DNA of 64,000 bases from Kingdonia uniflora (taxonomy: Eukaryota > Streptophyta > Magnoliopsida > Ranunculales > Circaeasteraceae): positions 204,274 to 268,273 of the forward strand of contig JACGCM010001005.1 of assembly GCA_014058105.1 (NCBI GenBank), given 5' to 3'. The notes below the pieces were generated by a model. That model was not told the DNA's origin. It ran no database searches and was given only the letters and a program-made list of their open reading frames with translations. The first letter of the stretch is position 1; the number at the start of each line of letters is the position of its first letter. Below are positions 13,459 to 26,154 of the stretch, in pieces. A program made the translations under genes and the position numbers.

Positions 13459-16400
13459 ATGTTGTCGGTCGTAGTTAAACTCTTTAAAATGATCCACCAT
13501 CTCAAGCGCGTTGCCGGTAGCCAAGCTTCTCAGAATTCCTATCTAACGCATCGGAGAAGTACGAAATCCGTACCTTACAAAACATCAAACATGGAGTATT
13601 GTGATTCATTTGATAAGTATCCAAGCATGTTGTTGGTCGAAACGAAACTCTAAAAATGTATCCAACCTCACGAACGTGTTTCCGGCAGCCAAGCTTATCT
13701 GAATAATGATCTAACGCATCGGAGTGCTTCAAAATCCGTTCCGCTCAAAGCATCAAACCGGGAGTATTGTGATTCATTTGGTAACTATCCAAGCATGCCG
13801 TCGGTCTAAACGAAATTCTTAAAAATGATCCAACCTCTAAAATGAGTTGTCGGTAGACAAGCTTCAAAGAATTGGGATCAAAAGAATCGGAGAGGTATGA
13901 AATCCGTACCGGTCAAAACTTCAAACCGGGAGTATTGTGATTAATTTGGTAAGTATCCAAGCATGTTGCCGGTCGAAATGAAACTCGTTAAAAGAATCCA
14001 ACCTCTCAAACGAATTTCTGGTAGCCAAGCTTCTCAGAATTGCGATCTAACGCATCGGAGAGGTTTGAAATCTGTTCCGGTCAAAACAACAAACCAGGAG
14101 TATTGTGATTCATTTGGTAACTATCCAAGCACGTTATCGGTCAAAAAGAAACTTTTTAAAATGATCCAACCTCTAAAACGAGTTGTGGATAGGCAAGCTT
14201 CATTGAATTTTGATTTAACGCAAGGGAGAGGTACGAATTCCGAATTGGGATCTAAAGCATCGGAGAGGTACGAAATCCGTACCGGTAAAAATTTCAAGCC
14301 GGGAGTATTGTGATTTATTTGGCAAGTATCAAAACATGTTGTCGGCCGAAACGAAACTTTTAAAAATGATCCTACCTCTCAAACGAGTTGCATGTAGCCA
14401 AGCTTCTCAGACTTTAGATCTAACGCATCGGGGAGGTAAAAAATGCTACCGGTCAAAACTTCAATGCGAGAGTATTGTGATTCATTTTGAATCAATCCTA
14501 GTATGTTGTCGATCGAAACAAAACTCTTAAAAATGATCTAACCTCTCAAACGAGTTGCCGGAAGCCAAGATTCTCAGAATTGCGAACTAACGCATCGGAG
14601 AGGTTTGAAATCCGTTTTTGCCAAATCATCAAACCGGGTGTATTCATTCATTTGGTAACTATCCCCCGCTGTTGTCGGGAGAAGCGAAACACTTAAAAAC
14701 GATCCAACCTCTCAATCGAGTTGTCGGCAGCCATGCTTCTCAGAATTGCGATCTAACGCATCAGAGAGGTTTGAAATCCGTACCGGTCAAAACTTTAAAC
14801 CGGGAGTATTGTGATTTATTTGGTTATAATCCATGCATGTTTTCGGTCGAGGCAAAAACTTTAAAAATGATCCAGCCTCTCAAGCAAGTTGTCGGTATCC
14901 AAACTTCTCAGAATTGGTATTTAAAGCATCATAGAGGTGCAAAATCCGTACCGGTCAAAAATTAAAAACTGGAGTATTGTGAATTATTTGGTAACTATCC
15001 TAGCATGTTGTCGGTCATAGTAAAACACTTTAAAATGATACACCCTCTCAAGCAAGTTGCCGGTAGCCAAGCTTCTCAGAATTCCTATCTAACGCATCGG
15101 AGAACTACGAAATCCGTACTGGTCAAAACTTCAAACAAGGAGTATTGTGAGACATTTGATAAGTATCCAAGCATGTTGTTGGTCGAAACGAAACTCATAA
15201 AATGGATCCAACCTCACAAACGTGATTCTGGCAGTCAAGCTTATATGAATTGTGATCTAACGCATCGGAGTGGTTCAAAATCCGTAACGGTCAAAACTTC
15301 AAACCGGGAGTATTGCGATTAATTTGGTAAGTATCCAGGCATGTTGTCGGTCGAAATGAAACTCTTTAAAAGAATCCAACCTCCCAAACGAGTTTCCGGC
15401 AGCCAAGCTTCACAAAAATTCAATCTAACGTATCGGAGAGGTTCGAAATCTCTTTCGGTCAAACCATCCAACAAGGATTATTGTGATTCATTTGGTAACT
15501 ATCCAAGCACGTTATCGGTCAAAACGAAACTCTTAAAAATGATCCAACCTCTTAAATGAGTTGTCGATGGCAAGCTTCACTGAATTGGGATCTAAAGCAG
15601 CGGAGTGGTACGAATTCCGAATTGGGATCTAAAGCATCGGAGAGGTACGAAATCTGTACCGGTCTAAATTTCAATCCGGGAGTATTGTGATTTATTTGGC
15701 AGGTATCAAAACAAGTTGTCGGCTGAAACGAAACTCTTAAAAATGATCCAACCTCTTAAACGAGTTGCCGGCGGCCAAGCTTCTCAGAATTACGATCTAA
15801 CGCATCAGGGAGGTTTGAAATCCGCTTCGGTCAAAACATCAAACTGGGTGTATTGTGGTTTATTTGATAACTATCCTTGCTTATTGTCGGCAGAAACAAA
15901 ACACTTAAAAATGATCCAACCTCTCAATCGAGTTGTCGGAAACCACGCTTCTCAGAATTGCGATCTAACGCATCAGAGGGGTATGAATTCCGTACCTGTC
16001 AAAACTTTAAACCGGGAGTATTGCGATTTATTTGGTAACAATCCATGCATGTTTTCGGTCGAGGCAAAAGTATTAAAAATGATCCAGCCTCACAAACACG
16101 TTGTCGGTATCCAAACTTCTCAGAATTGGTATCTAAGGCATTATAGAGGTACAAAATCCCTACCGGTCAAAAATTCAAACCAGGAGTATTGTGAATTATT
16201 GGGTAACTATCCAAGCATGTTGTCGGTCGTAGTTATACTCTTTAAAATGATCCACCATCTCAAGCGCGTTGCCGGTAGCCAAGCTTCTCAGAATTCCTGT
16301 CTAACGCATCGGAGAAGTACGAAATCCATACCTTTCAAAACTTCAAACCTGGAGTATTGTGATTCATTTAAAAGTATCCAAGCATGTTGTTGGTCGCAAT

Positions 16401-19400
16401 GAAACTCTTAAAATGGATCCAACCTCACGAACGTGTTTCCGCCAGCCAAGCTTTTCTGAATTGTGATCCAACGCATCGGAGTGGTTCAAAATCCGTTCCG
16501 CACAAAGCATCATACCGGGAGTATTGTGATTTATTTTGTAACTATCCAAGCATGTCGTCGGTCTAAACGAAACTCTTAAAATTGAGCCAACCTCTAAAAT
16601 GAGTTGTCGGTAGACAAGCTTCTAAGAATTGGGATCAAAAGAATCGGAGAGGTATGAAATCCGTACCGGTCAAAATTTCAAACCGGGAGTACTGTAATTA
16701 ATTTGGTAAGTATCCAAGCATGTTGTCGGTCGAAATGAAACTCTTTAAAAGAATCCAATCTCCCAAACGAGTTGCCGGCAGCCGAACTTCTTAGAATTTT
16801 GATCTAACGCATAGGAGAGGTAAAAAATACTACCGGTCAAAACTTCAATGTGAGAGTATTGTGATTAATTTTGAATCAATCCTAGCATGTTGTCGATCAA
16901 AACAAAACTCTTAAAAACGATCTAACCTCTGAAACGAGTTGCCGGCAGCAAAGATTCTCCGAATTGCGAACTAACGCATCAGAGAGGTTTGAAATCCGTT
17001 TCGGTGAAAACATCAAACCGGGTGTATTGTGGTTTATTTGGTAACTATCCTTGCTTGTTGTCCGTAAAAGCAAAATACTTAAAAGCGATCAAACCTCTCA
17101 ATCGATTTGTCGGCAGCCATGCTTCTCAGAATTGCGATCTAACGCATCGGAGAGGTATGAAATCCGTACCGGTCAAAACTTTAAGCCGGGAGTATTGTGA
17201 TTTATTTGGTTATAATCCATGCATGTTTTTGGTCCAGACAAAAGTATTAAAAATGATCCAGCCTCTCAAACAAGTTGTCGGTATCCAAACTTCTCATAAT
17301 TGGTATCTAAAGCATCATAGAGGTGCAAAATCCGTACCGGTCAAAAATTCAAACCAGGAGTATTGTGAATTATTTGGTAACTATCCTAGCATGTTGTCGG
17401 TCGTAGTGAAACTCTTTGAAATGATCCACCCTCTCAAGCGAGTTGCTGGTAGCAGAGCTTCTCTGAATTCCTATCTTAGGCATCGGAGAACTACGTAATC
17501 CGTACCGGTCAAAACTTCAAACATGGAGTATTGTGATTCATTTGATAAGTATCCAAGCATGTTGTTGGTCGAAACGAAAATCTTAAAATGGATCCAACCT
17601 CACAAACGTGATTCTGGCAGCCAAGCTTATCTGAATTGTGATCTAACGCATCGGAGTGGTTCAAAATCCATTCCGGTCAAAGCATCATACCGAGAGTATT
17701 GTGATTCATTTCTTAACTATCCTTGGATGTCGTCGGTCTAAACGGAACTCTTAAAAATGATCCACCTCTAAAATGAGTTGGCTGTTGACAAGCTTCAAAG
17801 AATTGGGATCAAAAGAATCGGAGAGGTATGAAATCCGTACCGGTCAAAACTTCAAACCGGGAGTATTGCGATTAATTTGGTAAGTATCCAAGCATGTTGT
17901 CGGTCGAAATGAAACTCTTTAAAAGAATCCAACTTCTCAAACGAGTTGCCGGCCGCCAAGCTTCCCAGAATTGCGATCTAACGTATGGGAGAGGTTCAAA
18001 ATCTCTTCGGGTCAAAACATCATACCAGGAGTATTGTGATTCATTTAGTAACTATCCAAGCACGTTATCGGTCAAAACGAAAACTCTTAAAAATGATCCA
18101 ACCTCTAAAGTGATTTGTCGATAGGCAAGCTTCACTGAATTGGGATCTAAATCATCGGAGAGGTACGAATTCCGAATTGTGATTTAAAGCACCGGAGAAG
18201 TAAGAAATCCGTACCGGTCTAAATTTCAAACCGGGAGTATTGTGATTTATTTGGCATGTATCCAAAGAAGTTGTCGGCTAAAGCAAAACTCTTAAAAATG
18301 ATCCAACCTCTAAAACGAGTTGCCTGTAGCCAAGCTTCTCAGAATTTTTATCTAACGCATCGGAGAGGTACAAAATCTGTACCGGTCAAATCTTCAATGC
18401 TGGAGTATTGTGATTCATTTTGAATCAATCCTAGCATTTTGTCGATCGAAACGAAACTCTTAATAACAATTTAACCTCTCAAACGAGTTGCCGGCAGCAA
18501 AGATTCTCAGAATTGGGAACGAACGCATCGCAGAGGTTTGAAATTCGTTTTGGTCAAAACATAAAGCCATGTATATTGTGGTTCATTTGGTAACTATCCT
18601 CGGTTGTTGTCGGTAGAAGCGAAACACTTAAAAACGATCCAACCTCTCAATCGAGTTGTCGGCAGCCAAGCTTCTCAGAATTGCGATCTAACGCATCGGG
18701 GAGGTATGAAATCCGTACCGGTCAAAACTTTAAACTGGGAGTATTGTAATTTATTTGGTAACAATCCATACATGTTTTCGGTCGAGACAAAAGTATTAAA
18801 AATGATCCAGCCTCTCAAACAAGTTGTCGGTATCCAAACTTCTCAGAATTGGTATCTAAAGCATCAAAGAGGTGCAAAATCCGTACCGGTCAAAAATTCA
18901 AACCAGGAGTATTGTGAAATATTTGGTAACTATCCTAGCATGTTGTCGGTCATAGTGAAACTCTTTAAAATGATCCACCCTCTCAAGCGAGTTGCCGGTA
19001 GCCAAGTTTCTCAGAATTCCTATCTAACGCATCGGAGAACTACGAAATCCGTACCGGTCAAAACTTCAAACATGGAGTATTGTAATTCATTTGGTAACTA
19101 TCCCAAGCACGTTATCTGTCAAAACGAAACTCTTAAAAATTATCCAACCACTAAAACGAGTTGTCGATAGGCTAGCTTCACTGAATTGGGATCTAAATCA
19201 TCGGAGAGGTACGAATTCCGAATTGGGATCTAATGCACCGGAGAGGTACAAAATCCGTACCGGTCTAAATTTCAAGCCGGGAGTATTGTGATTTATTTGG
19301 CAGGTATCCAAACAAGTTGTCCGCTAAAACGAAACTTTTAAAAATGATCCAACCTCTCAAACGAGTTGCCTGTTGCCAAGCTTCTCAAAATTTAGATCTA

Positions 19401-21758
19401 ACGCATCGGAGAGGTACAAAATCCGTACCGGTCAAAACTTCAATGCTGGAGTATTGTGATTCATTTTGAATCAATCCTAGCATGTTGTCGATCGAAACGA
19501 AACTCTTAAAAACGATTTAACCTCTCAAACGAGTTGCCGGCAGCCAAGCTTCTTAGAATTGCGATCTAACGCATCGGAGAGGTTTGAAATCCGTTTCGGT
19601 CAAAACATCAAACTGGGTGTATTGTGGTTTATTTGGTAACTATCCTTGCTTGTTGTCCGAAGAAACAAAATACTTAAAAACGATCCAACCTCTCAATCGA
19701 TTTGTCGGCAGCCATGCTTCTCAGAATTGCGATCTAACGCATCGGAGAGGTATGAAATCCGTACCACTCAAAACTTTAAACCGTGAGTATTGTGATTTAT
19801 TTGGTAACAATCCATGCATGTTTTAGGTCGAGACAAAAGTATTAAAAATGATCCAGCCTCTAAACAAGTTGTCGGTATCCAAACTTCTCAGAATTGGTAT
19901 CCAAAGCATCATAGAGGTGCAAAATCCGTACCGGTCAAAAATTTAAACCAGGAGTATTGTGAATTATTTGGTAACTATCCTAGTATGTTGTCGGTCGTAG
20001 CGAAACTCTTTAAAATGATCCACCCTCTCAAGCGAGTTGCCGGTAGCCAAGCTTCTCAGAATTCCTATCTAACGCATCGGAGAACTACGAAATCCGTATC
20101 GGTCAAAACATCAAACATGGAGTATTGTGATTCATTTGATAAGTATCCAAGCATGTTGTTGGTCGAAACGAAACTCTTAAAATGGATCCAACCTTACAAA
20201 CGTGATTCTGGCAGCCAAGCTTATCTGAATTGTGATCTAACGCATCGGAGTGGTTCAAAATTCATTCCGGTCAAAGCATCATTCGGGTATTATTGTGATT
20301 CATTTCGTAACTATCCTAGCTTGTCGTCGGTCTAAACGAAACTCTTAAAAATGATCCAACCTCTAAAATGAGTTGGCGGTTGACAAGCTTCAAAGAATTG
20401 GGATCAAAAGAATCGGAGAGGTATGAAATCCGTACCGGTCAAAACTTCAAACCAGGAGTATTGCGATTAATTTGGTAAGTATCCAAGCATGTGGTCGGTC
20501 GAAATGAAACTCTTTAAAAGAATCCAACCTCTCAAACGAGTTGCCGGCAGCCAAGCTTCTCAGAATTGCGATCTAACGTATAGGAGAGGTTCGAAATCTG
20601 TTTCGGTCAAAACATCAAACCAGGAGTATTGTGATTCATTTGGTAACTATCCAATCATGTAATCGGTCAAAATGAAACTCTTAAAAATGATCTAACCTCT
20701 AAAACGAGTTGTCGATAGGCAAGCTTCACTTAATTGGGATCTAAGGCATCGGAGAGGTTTGAAATCCGTTTCGGTCAAAACATTAAACCGGGTGTATTGT
20801 GGTTCATTTGGTAACTATCCTTGCTTGTTGTCGGTAGAAACAAAACTCTTAAAAATGATCCAACCTCTCAATCGAGTTGTCGGCAGCCATGCTTCTCAGA
20901 ATAGCGATCTAACGCATCAGGGAGGTATGAAATCCGTACCGGTTAAAACTTTAAACCGGGAGTATTGTGATTTATTTGGTAACAATTCATGCATGTTTTC
21001 GGTCGAGACAAAAGTATTATTAATGATCCAGCCTCTCAAACAAGTTGTCGGTATCCAAACTTCTCAGAATTGGTATCTAAGCATCATAGAGGTGCAAAAT
21101 CCGTACCGGTCAAAAATTTAAACCAGGAGTATTGTGAATTATTTGGTAACCATCCTAGCATGTTGTCGGTCGCAGTTAAACTCTTTAAAATGATCCACCA
21201 TCTCAAGCGCGTTGCCGGTAGCCAAGCTTCTCAGAATTCCTATCTAACGCATCGGAGAAGTATGAAATCCATACCTGTCAAAACTTCAAACATGGAGTAT
21301 TGTTATTCATTTGATAAGTATCCAAGCATGTTGTTGGTCGAAACAAAAATCTTAAAATGGATCCAACCTCACGAACGTGTTTCCGGCAGCCAAGCTTATC
21401 TGAATTGTGATCTTACGCATCGGAGTGGTTCAAAATCCATTCCGGTCAAACCATCAAACCGGGAGTATTGTGATTCATTTGGTAACTATCCTAGCATGTC
21501 GTCGGTCTAAGCAAAACTCTTAAAAATGATCCAACCTCTAAAATGTGTTGTCGGTACACATGCTTCAAAGAATTGTGATCAAAAGAATCGGAGAGGTATG
21601 AAATCCGTACCGGTCAAAACTTCAAACCGGGAGTGTTGCGATTAATTTGGTAAGTATCCAAGCATGTTGTCGGTCGAAATGAAACTCTTTAAAAGAATCC
21701 GACCTATCAAATGTGTTTTCGGCAGCCAAGCTTCTCAGAATTACGATCTAATGCATTG

Positions 21759-22722
21759 GCCGCCCTCGCAAAGAATGAAAACCGTGGATGTCCTTGACGT
21801 TGGCCGTCCTCGCAAAGCATGAAACTCAAGGTGTCCTTGACGTAGGCCATCCTCGCAAAGAATGAAACTCGAGGCATCCTTGAAGTAGGCAACCCTCGCA
21901 CAACAAGAAAGTCCTTTTTGGACGTAAAAAATGAAATTACTTAACTGGGGGCATCCTTGACGTAGGCCACCCTCGCAAAGAACAAAAACTGAGGACGTTC
22001 TTGACGTAGGACGTCCTCGCAAAGTATGAAAGTCAAGGTATCCTTGACGAAGACCATTCCCACAAAGCACGAAAGTCGAGGCACCCTTGAGAAAGGCCAC
22101 CCTCCCACAACACGAAAGTCAGTTTTTAACGTAAAAACAAAATCATTTAACTGGGGGCGTCCTTGACGTAGGCCGCCCAAGCAAAGAGAGAAAACCGAGG
22201 ATGTCCTTGACGCAGGCCGTCCTCGCAAAGTACGAAAGTCGAGGTGTCCCTAACGTAGGGCATCCTCGCAAAACACGAAAGTCGAGGCATCCTTGACGTA
22301 GGCAACCCTCGCACAACATGAAAGTCGTTTTTTGACGTAAAAATGAAATTACTTAACTGGGGGCATCCTCGATGTATGCCGCCCTCGTATAGAACGAAAA
22401 CTGAGGACGTTCTTGACGTAGGCCATCCTCGCAAAGTATGAAAGTCGAGGTGTCCTTGACGTAGGCCATTCTCGCAAAGCACGAAAACCGAGGACGTCCT
22501 TGACATAGGCTACCCACGCACAGTACAAAAGATGAGGTTACCTTAAAGTAGGCCACCCTCGCAAAATACGAATGAGGGAGCGCTCTTGATGTAGGTCACC
22601 CTCGCATAGTATGAAAGACGAGGTGACCTTGAAGAAGGCCACCCTCGCAAAATACCAATGATGAGGTATCCTTGACGTAGGCCTCCCTCGCACAGTACGA
22701 AAGACGAGGTGCCCTCAACGCC
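21759..22722. repeat. 43-bp tandem repeat block with about 205-bp superstructure
   Basis: About twenty diverged copies of a 43-bp unit (CTTGACGTAGGCCATCCTCG CAAAG...) begin where the satellite stops. Every fourth unit or so is followed by a spacer ending AACTGGGGGCATCCTTGACG, seen at about 21,945, 22,150 and 22,357, which gives a higher period of about 205 bp. Long minus-strand frames across the block are a by-product of the repeat. Flanking single-copy DNA to about 24.05 kb still contains scattered CCTTGACGT and CGACGTAGGCC motifs, which suggests the unit grew from this element's own sequence. By position it matches the variable 3' region of Tat-type gypsy elements. Confidence 0.85.
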
Positions 22723-24028
22723 AGCTAATGCGAACAACGTGACAGCCAAATGAGGACTACTTAAAAGTTTATTATACATCACCCAGCGTAAAGGTTCTGG
22801 TCGGTGGAACGATCAATATTATTTAGTCAACGAGGAGTACGTCAAGTTATCATACACTTCACGCATAGCTCAGCGAACCTGGTAGCATATACGAACAAGA
22901 TAAGTTCGATCAACGAGGAAAAATTACAAAATTTTCAACAAGTAATTCGCGCCTAGTTTTGACGCACTACTAAAAGAAAAATTGCTGCTAGTTAATAAAC
23001 AAAACAACTGCGATAACTATTACTGATCGTCGGATCCTACAACGTTCTTGCAAGATAACTGATAAGACAACTAAACACAACATCAAACGACTGGATTAAG
23101 AACAAATACATTAGGAACAACAAGGACACAACCTCTCCCAATTTCCGTAGCCCGGCCCCTCGACGTAGGCCGGTTTGACGTCCTCCTCGGCCATCAAGCG
23201 CAACACGACTTCACGGCTTACACAATTCTGTACTTGGTCCCGCAAGATACTGTACCAGAACTACCTTTTTTCTTGCATTTTCCTCTCTGGCATGGGAAGG
23301 GTAGACGGCTCGACATAGGTCCGTTCTAATTGCCTCCCTGCAAGCCCATGTTCACCAAAGTAGATCTTACTATAAAACTCCACCCAGATGTTTACCCGTG
23401 CTTCGCACCTGGCCTTTGACAGCGTATACATCTTCCTCTCCTTGACGTTGGGACCTCCGATTCAAAGCTTCAATACTAAATTATAATTGATCATCCCGCC
23501 GATTTGCTGCAGTGCAATGACACCTCTCTCACAAAAGTCGATATATATACAAGCCCCATTAACTACCTTGGGGAAATCCAAGAGCCATCCCTTCATTAAT
23601 TACACTGCCCATATCCTCCCAAGTAGCCCCACCCACTACCCCTTGGAACTCACAATCGGCATTAATAACAGACATGACGTTTTGTCTACATTAATCCCTC
23701 TCTACGCGGACAATACGAGGTCGTCCAAACGAGAAGATCACCACGCCGTGAATGTTACGATAAAACATATACTAAAAATACGTCTACATATATATATCAA
23801 GCAAAACATAACAAGCTTAACAGAAAAGTTATACAGATGAAGTCTCCATGAGCATTACAAGTTTACATACCAAAATATCACATCATAAAGGCTTAAAGTC
23901 TCACACCTTACTATTCTTGTGAGGATTACTGAACGATCTTACCATGCATTCGGGGACTTAGGCAAGGACCACCCTATCCTCCTCTTCAAGCTACGCATCC
24001 TCTTCAGGCGTAATATCCATCTTGCCCT
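22723..24028. other. non-coding stretch between the 43-bp repeats and the antisense gene
   Basis: No recognisable gene was found. The sequence is single-copy within the window and carries stray pieces of the 43-bp unit, for example CGACGTAGGCCGG near 23,170 and CCTTGACGTTGGG near 23,440. A 117-residue + frame at 23,487-23,840 has no features I recognise. I read the stretch as untranslated 3' region of the adjacent Tat-like element. Confidence 0.5.
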
Positions 24029-26154
24029 CTAAAGGTAGAGGCCTTGACGTCCAGAATATCCTAAATGACGCAATTCTGGTATGTCTTGTGTTTGCCTAAG
24101 CACAAGAAACGGCGGAGTTAATGTATCCACCCACCACTTAGTAGATAAACGAAACTCATTTTCTAAACGGGCATGACCATCTACCAGCTCGGTAACACGA
24201 CCCTTTAACTCGTCCGTAACATGCTTCGCTCCTGCCAACTCCTCACGAAGGGTTTGCTCGCTTGATTCCTTCTCCAGCGACAACGTCCTCTGCCGCGCAT
24301 GACTCACCTCCAGGTCGCGGTAGACAGCAAACTTCTCGTCTGTCAGCACTTTAACTTGCTCCTCGAGCCTAGCAGTCCTGCTCGCCACATGATCCTCTAG
24401 CTCGCGGCGAAGAGCCTCCGTTACAAGCCCCTTCTGCGCTGACTTCATTTCCTCCAGACGAAGTTCCTGCTCGACATTACGTTCGGCAAGGGTATCGGCC
24501 CGGAGAAGCGAGGCCTCAAGCGTAAGAGTGCACTGCATAAAGTGAACAAAAAGACTTATTACCTAAAAACTCGGCGATAACAAACGTATAGCAAATACAA
24601 ATATAACTTACTCGAACAGTGGCCACGACCGCAGCACGACGAGCACGAGGGTCATCCAGTGCCTCGGCAAGACGTTTCTATTCCTTCTCCTTGTAAGGAG
24701 TACTCTGCACTTCCCATCTGGCAAACTACCCCCAAAGAGCTTGCCACTTCCCACCGAACGGATCCCTTCCTCCAAGAAGGAATGAGGCAAAGGCTCTTTT
24801 TCCTTACCTCGTAGTTGTCCCGGGTCTTTGTCCAAAAGACCGACGGTTACTGACCTCTGCCGTTTTGCGATCGGGATATCCTCTGTGTGACCACTATCCC
24901 CTCGCAGCTAAGGAGAGGCCCAGGGACAAGAGGCGCGGTATCATTAGAGCTGGACACATCCTTTCCCCTCGCACTTAAGAATCTTGGTTTCATCCCAACG
25001 CTCTCCACGGACTTGTAGCTGTGCACAGTTTAAATAGAATAACTATCGCTCGCGGGACGAGTACGAGGCTCGCTGTACTTGCTCGCTGACTAGTACTTGT
25101 CGGAGTCAAACTTCTCGTCTAGAATGTTCGTCAACACTTGACACTCTTTATTTTAAAACCAAGCACACGCAAACCAGATGTCTTGTAAGATAGCCTCGCA
25201 AGCGTCACACCTGTAGCATAATGAGCAATAATTTAGTCAACAAATAGCAAATGCTCGCACAGTACTTTTACAAATTATATGAAGGAACGCACACTTCGTA
25301 TTAAACACGTTATGATGCAAATGACGGTTAGGCCCGTTGTCATAATCAAAATCCCTTGTCAACAGGATCGGATGCCGACACCAGTAATTCCCACTTGTCG
25401 GTAACTTAAAAATCTTCGGTTCGCCCGACTTACGAGCTATATAATACCAGTGCCTCCACTCAGGAGCAAAAGTACGCATGACTCTCTGACATCTTGGAGC
25501 TGCATCACCTTCCTTACCCAGGGTCGCGTTACCTGCGGCCTTTTTCGCCTTTGCCGAGGTCTGAGTTTATCGGCCTTCACGCCCAGCTCGTGATCGTGAA
25601 CGCGTAATACGTCTCCATCATGCTCAACCCCCGACCCCTCGGGAACATTATCCCATTGGCGAGGACAATGCCCTATCTTATAGGTGACCATAATGTCCCC
25701 ACAACCCACGTTCTAGCGAAGAGGTACCGATTGATTAATCAGCTGACATCCCGTCATCACCCGATAAAAATTCCCATTCATTTGCCCCGGGGTACGCCCA
25801 AGCGAGTTCAAACATTTTTTGGTTAAATCATCCAAAGGAAATCTCAACCCAGCATCAAATTGCCCAAAATAAATGATGCATTGGTTGGAAGCTAACGATT
25901 GGCAATCCGGCCATATCCACTTACTACCGCCACGAGCTTTCTCCTGCTCATTAAGTACGTCCAAAAATTCCATCATTATCCTTGGACTCTCGTAATCAAC
26001 AAGCGTGCCAGACAACCTCCACTCACTAAGATAAGGCCAAAACGACTCAGATACTCCCTTCTCACGGCCACTTATAATATCTTCGTGGGCTAGATCTCCA
26101 GGTATTCTCCCCAACACCATGAAATCCGCCTGTGATTCTGCTATTAAGTTACGA
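24029..26154 (-). pseudogene. antisense gene of a Tat-like gypsy element: PF04195-like domain plus coiled coil
   Basis: The minus strand encodes, from 26,154 downward, a region with FDAGLRFPLDDLTK and LGRTPGQMNGNFYRVMTGC, the hallmark pattern of the PF04195 family (annotated as putative gypsy-type transposon or transposase). Next come frame-shifted pieces (about 25,709-25,240) with GNATLGKEGDAAP and a Trp/Tyr-rich WRHWYYIARKSGEPKIFKLP, then an acidic/basic linker. The last exon (24,532-24,029) is rich in Glu, Leu, Arg and Lys in heptad style and should form a coiled coil. Extra genes of this kind, often antisense between pol and the 3' LTR, are known in the Tat lineage; their function is unknown. 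Stops and frameshifts between the pieces indicate a decayed copy, although some breaks may be unrecognised introns. The orientation implies that the parent element reads on +. Confidence 0.65.
24533..24611 (-). other. 79-nt intron in the antisense gene
   Basis: On the minus strand the exon ending GCCACTGTTCGA is followed by a strong donor, GTAAGT. The next exon begins after TTTATGCAG. The 79-nt interval is AT-rich, has a size usual for plant introns, and its removal keeps one reading frame between the Ala/Arg-rich stretch and the coiled-coil exon (phase 0). This is read from sequence alone; no transcript is available. Confidence 0.6.

Larger units (their letters stand above)
1..21758 (+). repeat. 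168-bp satellite array, head to tail
   Basis: The same block recurs in one orientation from the first base to about 21,758. Successive copies start with a variant of ATGTTGTCGGTCGAAACGAAA at 29, 197, 365 and 533, exactly 168 bp apart. Other conserved blocks are GATCCAACCTCTCAAACGAG, ATCTAACGCATCGGAGAGGT and AAATCCGTACCGGTCAAAAC. About 125 monomers are present, and the array runs off the left edge. The length lies in the 150-180-bp range usual for plant centromeric and subtelomeric satellites. No transposon interrupts the array. Because 168 is 56 codons, one + frame stays open over several monomers, but the stops fall at recurrent monomer positions and I do not read it as coding. A pericentromeric or centromeric location is inferred. 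Confidence 0.97.

Noticed and set aside
29..21510. Dozens of + strand frames of 60-250 residues across the satellite as protein genes
   Set aside because: They are the same 56-residue repeat read through a 168-bp monomer. Stops recur at fixed monomer positions, starts vary, and no promoter or splice pattern is present.
1..21758. A CENP-B-box-like motif in the satellite
   Set aside because: I looked for a TTCG-(x)4-A-(x)2-CGGG arrangement. Only loose partial matches such as AAACCGGGAG were found, which is too weak to call.
1..22722. CRISPR array
   Set aside because: Repeats are contiguous monomers without unique spacers, and the context is a plant genome.
21707..22782. Overlapping minus-strand frames (FARMAYVKDTLSF-like) as a repeat protein
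   Set aside because: They follow the 43-bp tandem repeat, shift frame at each length change and overlap one another. A repeat artefact explains them.
24608..24835. Separate small minus-strand protein at this place
   Set aside because: The frame that joins the coiled-coil exon by splicing is a different one, so this frame is likely a shadow.
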